Below the pieces are notes generated by a model. That model was given only the letters and a program-made list of their open reading frames with translations. It was not told where the DNA came from and did no database searches. Below, piece after piece: positions 36,767 to 48,654 of a stretch of 64,000 nucleotides of DNA. Made by a program: the position numbers and the translations under genes. This DNA comes from Allacma fusca (Eukaryota; Arthropoda; Collembola; Symphypleona; Sminthuridae): positions 51,385,067-51,449,066 of the forward strand of contig OX359245.1 of the NCBI GenBank assembly GCA_947179485.1. Reading direction: 5' to 3'. How positions within the stretch are numbered: the stretch's first letter is position 1; each line of letters starts with the position of its first letter.

Positions 36767-38520
36767 AGGATGAGGAAAACGTTGACAATGCGGATAATTC
36801 TCTGAATCTACGTGATAAGTTGAGAGAATGGGCGTGTACGCACAATGTCACACAATGTTCCGTCGATTCCCTCTTGTCAATACTTAAACGTCATGCAGAT
36901 AGTGAATTGCCCAGTTGTGCCCGTACTCTGTTAGGAACACCGAGAACAACCGAAACTCAATTTATTTGTGGTGGCGAGTTTTACTACTTTCTAATATTAT
37001 CTCTCGTTTAAAACAAACTTTATTACAAAAATGTACTTTTCCAATAGTTTCAAAAATGCAGCAAACATTAGAAAATCTTTTAACGGTTTCAATTGGCTGC
37101 GATGGAGTTCCTGCTTCGAAGAGTAATAATTTTCAATTTTGGCCTCTAATGGGCATTTTAAATCAATCAAAAAATCAAAAACCGTTTCTGATTGCACTTT
37201 TTTATGGAAAAACTAAACCAACCAGTTTAAATGTATATTTGGAAAAATTTGTTTCGGAAATGGAAGATTTGTACAAACATGGAATTTCTCATGGTAATAT
37301 GAAGTATAATATTAGAATTAGTTGCTTCATAGCTGATGCTCCAGCTAGGAGCTTCCTAAAATCTTGTAAAAGCCACAATGCATATTACGCTTGCGAAAAA
37401 TGCAACGTTGAAGGCGATTGGTTAGATCGCGTAGTTTATTTGGATCTAAATTGTCCCTTACGAACGGATGACTTGTTTGCGAATCAAATACATGAGGATC
37501 ATCACACTGGTGTTTCTTGTTTGACAAAAGTACACATAGGAATGCTCTCACAATTCCCGGCAGATTATATGCATCTTATATGCCTTGGCGTTGTGCGAAA
37601 ATCTTTGTTTTGCTGGGTGAAAGACCCTCTTAATGTAAGAGTTCCAAGTAAAGATATTCGCCTGATATCTGAAATACTGCTGCGGCTTAAACCTTTTGTT
37701 CCTTCAGACTTCAGTCGTAAACCAAGGGGTTTAAATGAGTTGCAGCACTTCAAGGCTACTGAATATAGAATGTTTGTACTCTATACAGGCCCCATTTGTT
37801 TAAAAAAAAATTTACCTGACAAACTTTACAAACACGTTTTACTCTTAAGTGCTTCTGTCTTCATTCTTTTGTCTCCCGCAGCTGCTAGTAATACGTATAA
37901 TTCATTAGCAGAGAAATTACTTCGCCAGTATGTCATTGAAGCTAAGAATCTTTATGGAAAAGAATTTATTACTTATAATGTGCATACATTAGTACATATT
38001 GCTTCAGATGCACTAAATTTTGGAAACCTCGACAATTTTAGTGCATTTGATTTTGAAAATTATATGCAGTTTTTTAAAAAAGTATAACGAGGTCGAAAGC
38101 ACAATTGTTAATGGAGTAATTGAAATAGAAACTGTTTTTAACGAATCCCATAATGATGCAGGCAGTTCTCGAAGTGGATTTATTCTAACGTCAAACCGAA
38201 GGAAGTTTATTTACAGGGGTATATTGTTATCAATGAATTCCGGTGACAACTGTTTCTTAACAACAAATTTAGATGTAGTTATTCTAACTGGATTGCATAA
38301 AGCTAATGAAGATATTATAGTTTGTAGAAAATTTATTTACAACGACAAATTACAGGTCTATCCTATTGATAGCCGGATGTTGTGTATTTTTAAATGTAAA
38401 TTGTTGTCAGAGGAATTTGAAATACCATTTCGGTTGTTATTTAAGAAGTGTTTTGCCCTTCCAGATCCAGAATGTGTGGATGCGTTTACTTGCGTACCTC
38501 TTACTTACGAAATTGTTTAG
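36767..38520 (+). CDS. TNP2-like transposase, two frame breaks
   Basis: The first open segment (36767-about 36990) has the typical N-terminus: LRDKLREWACTHNVTQC, LLSILKRHADSELP, then RTLLGTPR and FICGGEFYYF. The main segment (about 36990-38081) has SIGCDGVPASKSNNFQFWP, NIRISCFIADAPARSF, YYACEKCNVEGDW and the signature DYMHLICLGVVRK, with SAFDFENYMQFFKK at its end. The last segment runs from AAG at 38080 to TAG 38518-38520. These are hallmarks of the TNP2-type transposase of CACTA/EnSpm-like elements, which cuts at the inverted ends. Single-base shifts occur at a T-run (36988-36991) and at T6A6 (38070-38081). They may be decay, sequence error or, less likely, recoding. AATAAA follows near 38539. 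Confidence 0.8.
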
Positions 38521-39039
38521 AAATTGTTATAATTGTTGAATAAATATAAAATGTACTAATTGTAAGTGTTAAGAGTGCACGAGCCGAATAATTTTTCATT
38601 AAACTTAATTATGCATAATTAATTTTTATTTAACCCAATTACACAATACTGGACCGGCTACGCTTTATATCATGGTACAGCGCTGGCTTCCGGCGCCGAA
38701 CTATTCCAGATGGCCAGAGCCGCATTCCAGTGGCGGACCAGTTGTTTTTTGGCTGACAAATCGGGTACGCAGCCAACACTATATGCCAGATCTGGCACAT
38801 GCACGGTACCGAAAGGCTTGGTTTCCTGGGATAACAGCTAAACGTATAAGCTCAATACGCATAATCAGCTAAACGTATAAGGTATCTAAACGTATACTCA
38901 TCTATACGTATAAGGTATCTAAACGCATAATAGTCCAAACGTATAGGGTATCTAAACGCATAATCACCTATACGTATAGGGTATCTAAACGCATAATCAC
39001 CTATACGTATAGGGTATCTAAACGCATAAGGTAGCAAAA

Positions 39040-39731
39040 TGTATAATAATTTACATGTATATATTGACAGTCGTTTGAATAAGGCTAGTATTTTAATTCA
39101 GGGATCAAAACAATATTTAGCGTTCTACACATTCCCTTGCAGCAGCATGGTCGTTGAAGGGATCAAATTGTCTATTGTATATTAAACCCACGTCTACATG
39201 TAATTTAAATAAAAGGGATATATACTAATATAATAGTATATATTCCTTTTATTTAAATAATAATATATATATAGTCTAAGTACTGGCAATGTGTACAGGC
39301 AAGTCTTCTAACTCTAATAGTCCCAAGTAAGTAGCATTCTAACATTCTGTCGGCCCACTCAGTCGTGTAGTAATCCATGCATTAGTCCCTATCAGTTTCA
39401 GTCCTAGCAAAAATCTCAGTCAGTCCATTACGTATTTCGTATGCATTTAAGTCCAGAAGAGTACCACGTGTTGAGCATACACGTCTTCATTGACTCAATG
39501 TCGACAATTTTATTAACTCTCGAACTCACCATTTGCTACAAGAATTAAGTTAATAATGATGATCTTATTTATTTATTATCCTGCTTCAATGAGGTCACCG
39601 GAGCCAAAAATTTAACGCATGGTTTAATTTTTTTATATTCAATTTTACTTACTAACTAAACTTTACAGCATTTCAGAGGAAATCCTACAAGATTTCCAGC
39701 AAACATGTTAATTTTGAGTTCTATAAAAATT
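39040..39731. repeat. copy A of a segment repeated at 62520-63860
   Basis: The text from GTATATATTGACA to GAGTTCTATAAAAATTC recurs at the right edge of the window. Copy B has 682 extra bases (62989-63670). No gene in it. Confidence 0.8.
39203..39258. repeat. perfect-type hairpin, 25-bp arms
   Basis: ATTTAAATAAAAGG...ATATACTA and its reverse complement are separated by about 6 bp, with one mismatch. In the duplicate at about 62686 only the left arm exists. Confidence 0.8.
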
Positions 39732-39895
39732 CAGGGGTGGATTTACGGGGTGGCCCACCCTGTAAAACATTTAGGGCCATAGTAACAAAAATGTTGACTA
39801 AGGCCCTCAGATTACATACATGCAAATGCAAAGGCCCACAAATCCTTTTTGGGGGTTAGGGCCAGGGTAAAAATTATTTTATTAATCCACCCCTG
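39732..39895. mobile_element. short MITE, CAGGGGTGGATTTA ends
   Basis: 164 bp bounded by CAGGGGTGGATTTA and TTAATCCACCCCTG, with GGGCC-type words inside. A second copy starts at about 63868 and runs out of the window. Target duplication not clear. Confidence 0.65.
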
Positions 39896-40154
39896 GAACA
39901 ATCCATACTTGTACCCGTTTTGTGGCTCAAATTACCCAAACATTGACGCAGTTCAATGACTTAAATTTTGGAAAAACTTGACAAGATCGGCCAAAGAAAA
40001 TCAAATATATTATAAGCCACTCCCGGAAATATAGTCAGGCAAACATGAGTAACTGGCGTAAATACTGATTTTTACGGGGTCATCAACGGCTCCTGATAAA
40101 CAGTGGGATTCAAACTATTTGCGTGGGTTTTACCTGTACTGTATTGCGTGTACG

Positions 40155-41376
40155 CAGAGGTGTGAAATATTTTGAAATATTGTATTTGAAATAGTATTTG
40201 AAATACATTTAGTATTTCGTATTTGGTATTTTTCTAGCCGTAAATTGTTTAAAGTATTTTGTATTTCATATTTTGTCAGCACCAACATGTCTACTGTATT
40301 TTATATTTCGTATTTTGAAGATTACGAACGTGAGACTAATTTTGTATTTATTTATCTTCTAAAATTTACCCAGTCAGTATTTCAAATACAAAATATAGTT
40401 TTAAAATACATGACTCTGGAAATTGTTAAGGTCGTCTCTAAAACATGCTCAAGTAAATATTTTAAATGTAAAAGCACTAATTTTAAAAAATTTTAAACGA
40501 TTTTTTGAAACCTGTTGGACGGGTTTGAAGACATTACTGTATAAATACATAAAATTCAATGTATCTGAGAACTATAAAGCTAGCTAAATTAGTGACGCGA
40601 ATATAAATATATTACCCAGGAGTTATAAGATTATTTGTTTAAAGGAAAAATATTCTGTACCTAGGGCCATGTTAATTTACTTTGATACACACAAATGCAC
40701 AACTCTAAAGTCTAATAACTTGCAGTTACCTTCATTAAGTTGATTTATTTTTAAATATCGTATTATTTGGCCTAATTATACAAAATATTTTGGAAGAATA
40801 AACTTTAGATACATATCAGATATGTACTTTGAGATAAATATGAGAGTATTTTCAATATGTATTTCCTATCTCAAATACGGTATTTTTCTTTCATATTTTC
40901 TCTTTTTGTTGGAAGGAAAGTATTTTATTTTGTATCTTGCCCAAATAACTCTGGATATTTGTATTTTATATTGTATCTTCACTAAGTTACACCTGGTATT
41001 TATAGTTTATATTTATATTTTTACTATTCTGAAAATGTATTTGTAGTTTATATTTGTATTTTTACTATTCTGAAAATGTATTTGTAGTTTATATTTGTAT
41101 TTTTACTATTCTGAAAATGTATTTGTAGTTTATATTTGTATTTTTACTATTCTGAAAATGTATTTGTAGTTTATATTTGTATTTTTACTATTCTGAAAAT
41201 GTATTTGTAGTTTATATTTGTATTTTTACTATTCTGAAAATGTATTTGTAGTTTATATTTGTATTTTTACTATTCTGAAAATGTATTTGTAGTTTATATT
41301 TGTATTTTTACTATTCTGAAAATGAATTTGTACTTTGTATTTCAATAATAAATTTCATGTATTTTCCATACCTCTG
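40155..41376. mobile_element. hAT-type element, TTTGAAATA-word
   Basis: CAGAGGTGTGAAATA and TATTTTCCATACCTCTG, with target copies CGTGTACG (40147-40154) and CCTGTACG (41377-41384), 7 of 8 identical. Open frames inside are low-complexity. Confidence 0.8.
41031..41340. repeat. 41-bp tandem array inside the hAT
   Basis: Units starting GAAAATGTATTTGTAG at 41031, 41072, 41113, 41154, 41195, 41236, 41277 and 41318 are nearly identical. Confidence 0.9.
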
Positions 41377-41657
41377 CCTGTACGTAGGCTATTTTCCTTT
41401 TATTGAAATTACATGTACACGTTGGTTGAATATGCATTAGACAATTTGGTCTCTTTAGCGACGATGATCTTGCAAGGACATGTATTAAATGTACATGCAA
41501 AAGCTTTTAAATATCTTATACGTTTGACCGATTATACGTTTTTAAAGCCTATACGTTTAGATGATTATACGTTTTTAAAGCCTATACGTTTAGATGATTA
41601 TACGTTTTTAAAGCCTATACGTTTAGATGATTATATGTTTAGATACCTTATACGTAT

Positions 41658-44138
41658 TGTTAAGCCATATTTGGACTTTAAGAAAATATATTACATTGTA
41701 TGTAAAGAGTAGCAATGAAGCCTCTTACTGTTAACTGTAAAGAAAAGAGAATCTTATTGTCTATTGTATCATGCTCAACTATTGGTTAAAAAAGGATGCT
41801 TCATCTAAGAAGCTTGGACTCTGTAGTCTGATTGGTATTAACTCTGAACAAAAGTAACAATGTAAATGTAACGGAAACAAAACCAGTTTGAACTGGATAA
41901 TTCCTGTTTTACAGCCAACCCTACAGTATATAAACCCTGCTCCTTCACACAATCAGAGAGTCTGGCTCGGGTCTAACCCTTGGTAACTTTACTGTTACTC
42001 TGCTGGACTCCACTCCACTCCACTCTCCTTCTCTAGCTCTCACTCTTCCTCTCATTCTTTTTGTACACTGAATAAATATCTCTATAATTGGCAATACTCT
42101 CTTAATATTCTCCCACTTTATTATTTAACTATTAGAGCTACACTTCTTTAAGGTATAAGTCCAATTATATCTTAACATGGCGGAGTTGCTACGTTTTCTA
42201 TACTTTGAATTTGTTAATTCGAGTATAGACGATTCCCTTACCTCTCTGCGAGTTTGCTCCCAAAATTCCAAAATATTTTTTGTGGCGTAAGCCTCTGCCG
42301 GAGGCTCTACCCAAATATTTTAAGCAATCCTCATTTTACCCCAACAAATAAAGCTAGATCTCTGAAAATTTCACAGATTAGATAAAAATTTACGGGTAAT
42401 TTAATTTTAAAATCAGCTCCTGAAAATTCGAAAAATTTTTGGTCAAATTTTTCCAAAATTTTTTTTTTTCCTCTGTACTTTTAACGAACGAATACATTAT
42501 TACGTACCTACACTTTTCCTTTGTTCTTACACTATACAACTATACTATATTCTACTATAGAAATTTTTTTCGTGGCGTCAGCCTCTGCCGGAGGCCCTGT
42601 CAAAAATTTCCATAAAAAATTTCATTTTACCCCAAGGAGTAGAGCTAGATCGATAAAAAATTTACAGTATATGTAAAAATTTACTAGGAATCATATTCTG
42701 AAATAGGCTCCTACAAAATCTAAAATTTTTTGGTCACACAGTTTTTCATTTAATTAAATCTTTATTTCGACCGACAATTTGTTCCTATCTTTCTTCCTTA
42801 TTTCCTACTATCCAAACTATTTATACAAAATATTTTTGTGGCGTCAGCCTCTGCCGGAGGCCCTGCTCAAAAATTTCAAGATATTCTCAAAATGCCCAGA
42901 CGAGTCAACCAACAATTTTGCCGACACCCGGATTACCGTTTGAAATTACTGGGAGAATTGATCACTCTACCCGTGATTTCCCATCGCAAAACTCCTGCCT
43001 GTTGCAGACGAAACTCCAATGATGACCCTAGCCAAGTCACCAGCCCAATATTGACCTGCTCAACTACAATTTACGGACTTCACTCACCGCGCCCCATGCA
43101 CGCCCTGGTTTTCAAAATAGCGACAAGACACGCCTCATGCCTCTTCCATTTACGACGTTACTACAGAAAAGTTTCCAGTACAGAGAAACTACCCAATGAA
43201 TTCTTCGCTTCACCCGGTTTGTCTAATTATTATTTTTGAACGTCACGGTTAATCTACATTTTATTTTGAAGTCTCCTTTACGAACTGCAGTGTCTCCATT
43301 TTCCAGCCATTTTTGCGACAAACATTTCCACGACAATGTTATCATATTTCCAGTGAGTTAGAAGGTCCTCACACTAGTGATATTGTGATTTTATTTTTCG
43401 AGGACGAAAAATCTTTATGTAAGGTGAAATATACGTAAAAAGTGTCATTTTTATGAGAAAAGTCATGTATTCTGTGTTCAAATATTTTATTCATCATTCT
43501 AAAGAATTTTATTGTGTTATTGAAATTTTAATTCGGACTCAAAATTTTTACTGTGTACTTAATTCCACATTTTATATTTTTCCAACGATGAGGTCATCGT
43601 TTCCTCTAATCCAATGAATGTTAAGCCATATTTGGACTTTAAGAAAATATATTACATTGTATGTAAAGAGTAGCAATGAAGCCTCTTACTGTTAACTGTA
43701 AAGAAAAGAGAATCTTATTGTCTATTGTATCATGCTCAACTATTGGTTAAAAAAGGATGCTTCATCTAAGAAGCTTGGACTCTGTAGTCTGATTGGTATT
43801 AACTCTGAACAAAAGTAACAATGTAAATGTAACGGAAACAAAACCAGTTTGAACTGGATAATTCCTGTTTTACAGCCAACCCTACAGTATATAAACCCTG
43901 CTCCTTCACACAATCAGAGAGTCTGGCTCGGGTCTAACCCTTGGTAACTTTACTGTTACTCTGCTGGACTCCACTCCACTCCACTCTCCTTCTCTAGCTC
44001 TCACTCTTCCTCTCATTCTTTTTGTACACTGAATAAATATCTCTATAATTGGCAATACTCTCTTAATATTCTCCCACTTTATTATTTAACTATTAGAGCT
44101 ACACTTCTTTAAGGTATAAGTCCAATTATATCTTAACA
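41658..44138 (+). mobile_element. non-autonomous LTR element A
   Basis: Two 520-bp direct repeats (41658-42177, 43619-44138) start TGTTAAG and end CTTAACA, look identical by eye, and are flanked by the 4-bp duplication GTAT (41654-41657, 44139-44142). Each has TATATAAA (41927) and AATAAA (42071). The 1,441-bp interior has no gag or pol frame. It is young by LTR identity and must be moved by another element's proteins. Confidence 0.9.
42291..42861 (+). repeat. triplicated GCCTCTGCCGGAGGC hairpin unit
   Basis: The 15-base palindrome-with-loop occurs at 42291, 42581 and 42847, preceded each time by GTGGCGT-A/C-A, about 270-290 bp apart. The same motif is at 57645 in LTR element B. Confidence 0.85.
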
Positions 44139-44939
44139 GTATAGATGATTATGTGTTTAGATACCTTATACGTATAGATGATTATGCGTTTAGATACCTT
44201 ATACATTTAGCTGATTATGCATATAACTCTATGCGTTTAGCTGTTATACGTTTAGCTCTTTATGCGTTTAGCTAGGATACCCCCTGTTTGGGCGAATATT
44301 ATTATTATTATTATTAAGAAGCCCGATTTTAATGCCTATCCTATTTATATGCCTATAAGTCCTATCCTTCGAGGAAGGATGTGCACCTTTGGTATACAGG
44401 GTTGAAAAATTAAAAATTACATGGCATTTTCGGCACTTTGGGCATATTCAACCTAATGCAGGCATTTTGGGCATTTTCGCCCGTGTTTTTTCGATATGAG
44501 CTTTACCTATCTACTAATTTTGCATAATAATTCGCAAAACAGTATCTTTGAATAGACAATTTTATGAAAAACAAGCTATTATTTTACATTTTATAATATT
44601 AAGAACTCGTTGCATGATGATGTATACTTATAAGACTTATTGCTACAGGAAAAAATATTGTAAAGATGTAACACAACAAATATTTAAAATCTACAAGAAT
44701 TTCTTAGTTTAAACACCGGTCATCAGCAAAAAGTAATTTCTTTATTGCAAAATTCTAAACTCCTAAAATTAGTATTTTACTTGGAGCCAAAGCTGGGCAA
44801 AAAGTTTGCGTATCCTATATCCTACTTACATTTTATAGTTTCCGAAGAGCATACATTTTGCATACATAAATTTGTCCAGAAATGCAATCATACATATATT
44901 CATCATATAAATAAATTTATGCATAAATATATGTACACG

Positions 44940-47473
44940 TAGTGCTGTAATATTGTACTCGTTTAGTTTTGTACTTTTGTATTGTTTTTGTCTTTGGTAC
45001 AAAACTAAACAAACAATATCCATTTTCGAGACACAAAACTAAAACAAAAACAATACATGAATTGAAAAAAACAATACAATCCAAATTGTATTGTTTCAAG
45101 GTTCTAGAAGACGCTAGAAATTTACTAAAGTGATTGTTGTAATAGATTTCTAGAGCACATAGGAATTGATACGTGTAATTGGAATCGTGAAAAAACACGT
45201 CAAAGCACAAAAACTGGGCATTGACTAATTATCGGTAGATTCGCCTACTATCGCCCATATAAAATATATACTTACATTGAGTCTGTCATTCTAGTGTCAT
45301 GTGACCATTAATGCGCCAATAAAGTCAATCATAGGTGATTTACTATTAGTTACTCACCAAGCTTCATTATAGGTCATGCGCCCCTTAAAACCGTAATCTG
45401 TCATGAGACTATTGGTGACCCAATAAGGTCAATTTGAGGTCACATGGATTTACTGTGTCACTAGTAGTCACATGACCTCAGATTGACCTCAATGTGTCGC
45501 TTATAGTCACATGACCTCAGATTGACCTCACGGTGTCGCTTATAGTCACATGACCTCAGATTGACCTCACTGTGTCGCTTATAGTCACATGACCTCAGAT
45601 TGACCTCACGGTGTCGCTTATAGTCACATGACCTCAGATTGACCTCACTGTGTCGCTTATAGTCACATGACCTCAGATTGACCTCACTGTGTCGCTTATA
45701 GTCACATGACCTCAGATTGACCTCACTGTGTCGCTTATAGTCACATGACCTCAGATTGACCTCACTGTGTCGCTTATAGTCACATGACCTCAGATTGACC
45801 TCACTGTGTCGCTTATAGTCACATGACCTCAGATTGACCTCACTGTGTCGCTAATAGTCACATGACCTCAGATTGACATCACTGTGTCGCTAATAGTCAC
45901 ATGACCTCAGATTGACCTCACGGTGTCGCTTATAGTCACATGACCTCAGATTGACCTTACTGTGTCGCTTATAGTCACATGACCTCAGATTGACCTTACT
46001 GTGTCGCTTATAGTCACATGACCTCAGATTGACCTCACGGTGTCGCTAATAGTCACATGACCTCAGATTAACCTTACTGTGTCGCTTATAGTCACATGAC
46101 CTCAGATTGACCTCACGGTGTCGCTAATAGTCACATGACCTCAGATTGACCTTACTGTGTCGCTTATAGTCACATGACCTCAGATTGACCTTACTGTGTC
46201 GCTTATAGTCACATGACCTCAGATTGACCTCACGGTGTCGCTAATAGTCACATGACCTCAGATTAACCTTACTGTGTCGCTTATAGTCACATGACCTCAG
46301 ATTGACCTCACGGTGTCGCTAATAGTCACATGACCTCAGATTGACCTTACTGTGTCGCAAATAGTCACATGACCTCAGATTGACCTTACTGTGACGCTAA
46401 TAGTCACATGACCTCAGATTGACCTTACTGCGTCTCTAATAGTCACATGACCTCAGATTGACCTTACTGTGTCTCTAATAGTCACATGACCTCAGATTGA
46501 CCTTACTGTGTCGCTAATAGCCACATGACTTTGACAGTCACCATATTGATTATTAAAGGTTGTAACGGCTGAGGCCACTATATTGACTAATAAAACCCTA
46601 TTATTATTGTTATATTGATAATATATATTACCATTATTTATTATTATTATATTGATTATTAGACGCCACCGATAAGATGTACTAGTTGTAGGTTACATTT
46701 AATGTGGATTAGTAGGACGTCATGAAAAAGGTCATGAATTAAATCAACACTGGCTAATGACAATTCAGTGGCATCAGATATGATACCAATGAATCGGTAC
46801 TGATCAATAAAATTGGCTAACCGTATGATTTAAATGTTGACCTGGATAAATCTAGTCTGAGTTCGTGGGTAGATAACAAAGACAAAATACCTAGTCTAAC
46901 AAACGAACTATGCTATTTGTAAATGTAGTCCACTCATACGGGACATTTCTACATCGATGAAATAGGTGGTAAAAGCCAACGGCTGAGCCAATAGAAAATA
47001 TAGATATACAGAGCCCACGCGTCTACTCTATCCATTCTAATTTTAAGCAATGGTAGTGAATATTGTTTATGAAATTATGTTGTTCTGGAAATTACAATGT
47101 GGTTATTACAGGGATTATTCACAAATAGGTTGGTGCCACAGAATTGCACCCTTCAAAATTCGACCGTCAACAGATTCAATGCATCTCATATGGGAGATTA
47201 GTCAATGACTGGTTTTTGATCTTTCACGTAATTTTTAAACAACTAAAGTTGCACAAATCAATTCCTACGTGCTCTTGAACTCAGATACAACTATCACTTT
47301 AGCAAATTTCTAGGGTCTTCTAGAACAATACAATACAGATTGTACAAAAACAAAAACAATCTGATAGAAGTACAAAAACAAAACTCGGAGTACAAAACAA
47401 TATCTTAGTTGTACTACTTTTGTACTTTTCGCCAAAGTACAATATAATACTAAAAGGACAAATTACAGCAATA
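44940..47473. mobile_element. hAT-type element, TACAAAACAATAC-word
   Basis: TAGTGCTGTAAT on the left and ATTACAGCAATA on the right, with the perfect 8-bp duplication TGTACACG (44932-44939, 47474-47481). Both ends carry TACAAAAACAAAAC words, and TTTCTAG...TTCTAGA stretches further in are inverted matches. It encloses a 39-bp satellite. Confidence 0.85.
45466..46530. repeat. 39-bp tandem satellite
   Basis: About 27 units of 39 bp carrying TCACATGACCTCAGATTGAC, with starts at 45507 and 45546, for example. Variants alternate at CACGGTG/CACTGTG and CGCTTATAG/CGCTAATAG. The array is contained within the hAT element. Confidence 0.95.
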
Positions 47474-47481
47474 TGTACACG

Positions 47482-48420
47482 TGCCTATAAAAGTGCATGT
47501 ATATAGAACGTTCTGAACCTTTATAAAAACTAATGAAGCATGGCTTCGTGCGTGTATATTGTTAATTAGTTAAGTTTAAAATTATTAATTTCTAGTTTCG
47601 TAGGTTTCAGTCACAACCTATAGAAATCGTTTGCATTGCAGCAGGAAATAATAAATGCGAATACACTAATAAACACAGACCGTGCCAAGAAAATACAGAT
47701 GGAGCTCGCTGAACATACACGGTGCATACATAATACATAAGTAAATCTCCCCGGCCTTTTAAACATACATACTCGTAAATACAGTATTCATACCATACAT
47801 ATATCATACATTTGTTTTAGTGGAAACACGCAGCCTACATAAAATACATACAAATATTCGGAAAATGTGCGAACATACATAAAAAACTGCGTATATTTAT
47901 GCATAAATGTAGGATATGTACCCAGCTTTGCTTGGAGCAATAAAAATTTACTATACAAGCTAAAAGTTTTGAAATATTCTACAACGGCAAAAGTTTGTAT
48001 GTAATAAAGTTAGGAAATACAACGTTAATTATTAATAATGAAACTTCATTTTTTATAGAAATTGTTTTTATTATTTTTTTTGTATTTTTTTACTATTATC
48101 AAAATTTGAATCATTCACAGGCACCGATCAAATCTTTTTTTAAACCCCGCCAAAGTCTTCTTACATAAAAAAGTTGAGTATTTGCAACTTTTAAGAGCAA
48201 ATGAATATTGTAAAATTTTTAAGGATTTTAGAAATCTTTTCCTAATCCATTTTGTAAACCACTGTTCATAAATTATGAATTAGGACAATTGAATATTTTT
48301 AGAAAATCAACATTAAAACTTTCTCTAGACTGGATGGGCTTAAAGATGTCATAAAACTTCCGTGTTTACGCTAGGGGATCAATAATGGCCATAGTGTATT
48401 TCAATTTGTGTTCTATTTCA
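47482..48420. other. interior of the outer hAT, no gene seen
   Basis: AT-rich sequence with no recognisable coding frame or repeat. Confidence 0.4.
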
Positions 48421-48654
48421 TGTGTTTGCCAAAATGCCCAAAATGCCGGGCATTTTCAAAGTAAGACATTTTCAGGGCATTTTGGGCGTTTTTGGCATTT
48501 TCAGGGCATTTTCAGGTGGGCAGGCATAAAACCCAGGGAATTTTCATTTTTGCGACCCTGATTGTATATACGTAATCATATAAAATACGCTTAGAATTTG
48601 CCACACATTCAAACGGTATACGTTCACGTTGAGTTCAATCGACAGTTGTCGCAG

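Larger units (their letters stand above)
33870..38830 (+). mobile_element. complete two-gene DNA transposon, CACTA/TNP2-like
   Basis: Ends CCCAGGAAACCAAGC and GCTTGGTTTCCTGGG, 2-bp duplication AT (33868-33869, 38831-38832). The homologous empty site is at 62341-62355 (TAAACGTATAACAGC). At 4,961 bp it carries two + strand genes: a DUF4806-like protein and a TNP2-like transposase. The TIRs extend with mismatches toward GATCTGGC-type words. Confidence 0.9.
33838..44290. mobile_element. TAAACGTATA-word element (outer frame)
   Basis: CCTCTAAACGCATAAAAGC at 33842 begins a zone of CTAAACGTATAA words that resumes at 38831-39045 after the TNP2 insertion. An inverted counterpart occupies 41500-41657 and 44139-44285, split by an LTR element. 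Related one-sided zones occur at 59731-59925 and 62318-62525. It looks like a repeat whose long inverted ends are made of one 12-bp word; exact termini are uncertain. Confidence 0.55.
31872..44391. mobile_element. 12.5-kb hAT-type element inserted in the previous one
   Basis: Ends CAAAGATGCACATC and GGATGTGCACCTTTG, with the perfect 8-bp duplication GTATACAG (31864-31871, 44392-44399). End zones contain CCTATCCTATA words (31930-32070, 44310-44380). The cargo includes a SINE-like piece, an integrin exon, the TNP2 transposon, another hAT and an LTR element. I see no hAT transposase. Confidence 0.8.
31869..48560. mobile_element. hAT-type element split by a later insertion (outer layer)
   Basis: The right end TGCGACCCTG (48551-48560) is followed by ATTGTATA. 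The left end reads CAG (31869-31871), then, after the inserted 31872-44391 element and its target repeat, GGTTGAAAAATT from 44400. Left flank 31861-31868 is ATTGTATA, a perfect 8-bp match to 48561-48568. End zones carry GGGCATTTTCGG words (44430-44485, 48430-48535). Its own length without the insertion is about 4.2 kb. Confidence 0.8.

Noticed and set aside
42838..43239. 133-codon frame inside LTR element A
   Set aside because: No gag, protease, RT or integrase motif. It begins in the hairpin repeat and has no counterpart in element B.
45466..46530. CRISPR array from regular 39-bp repeats
   Set aside because: Units are contiguous with no unique spacers, in a eukaryotic transposon; it is a plain satellite.
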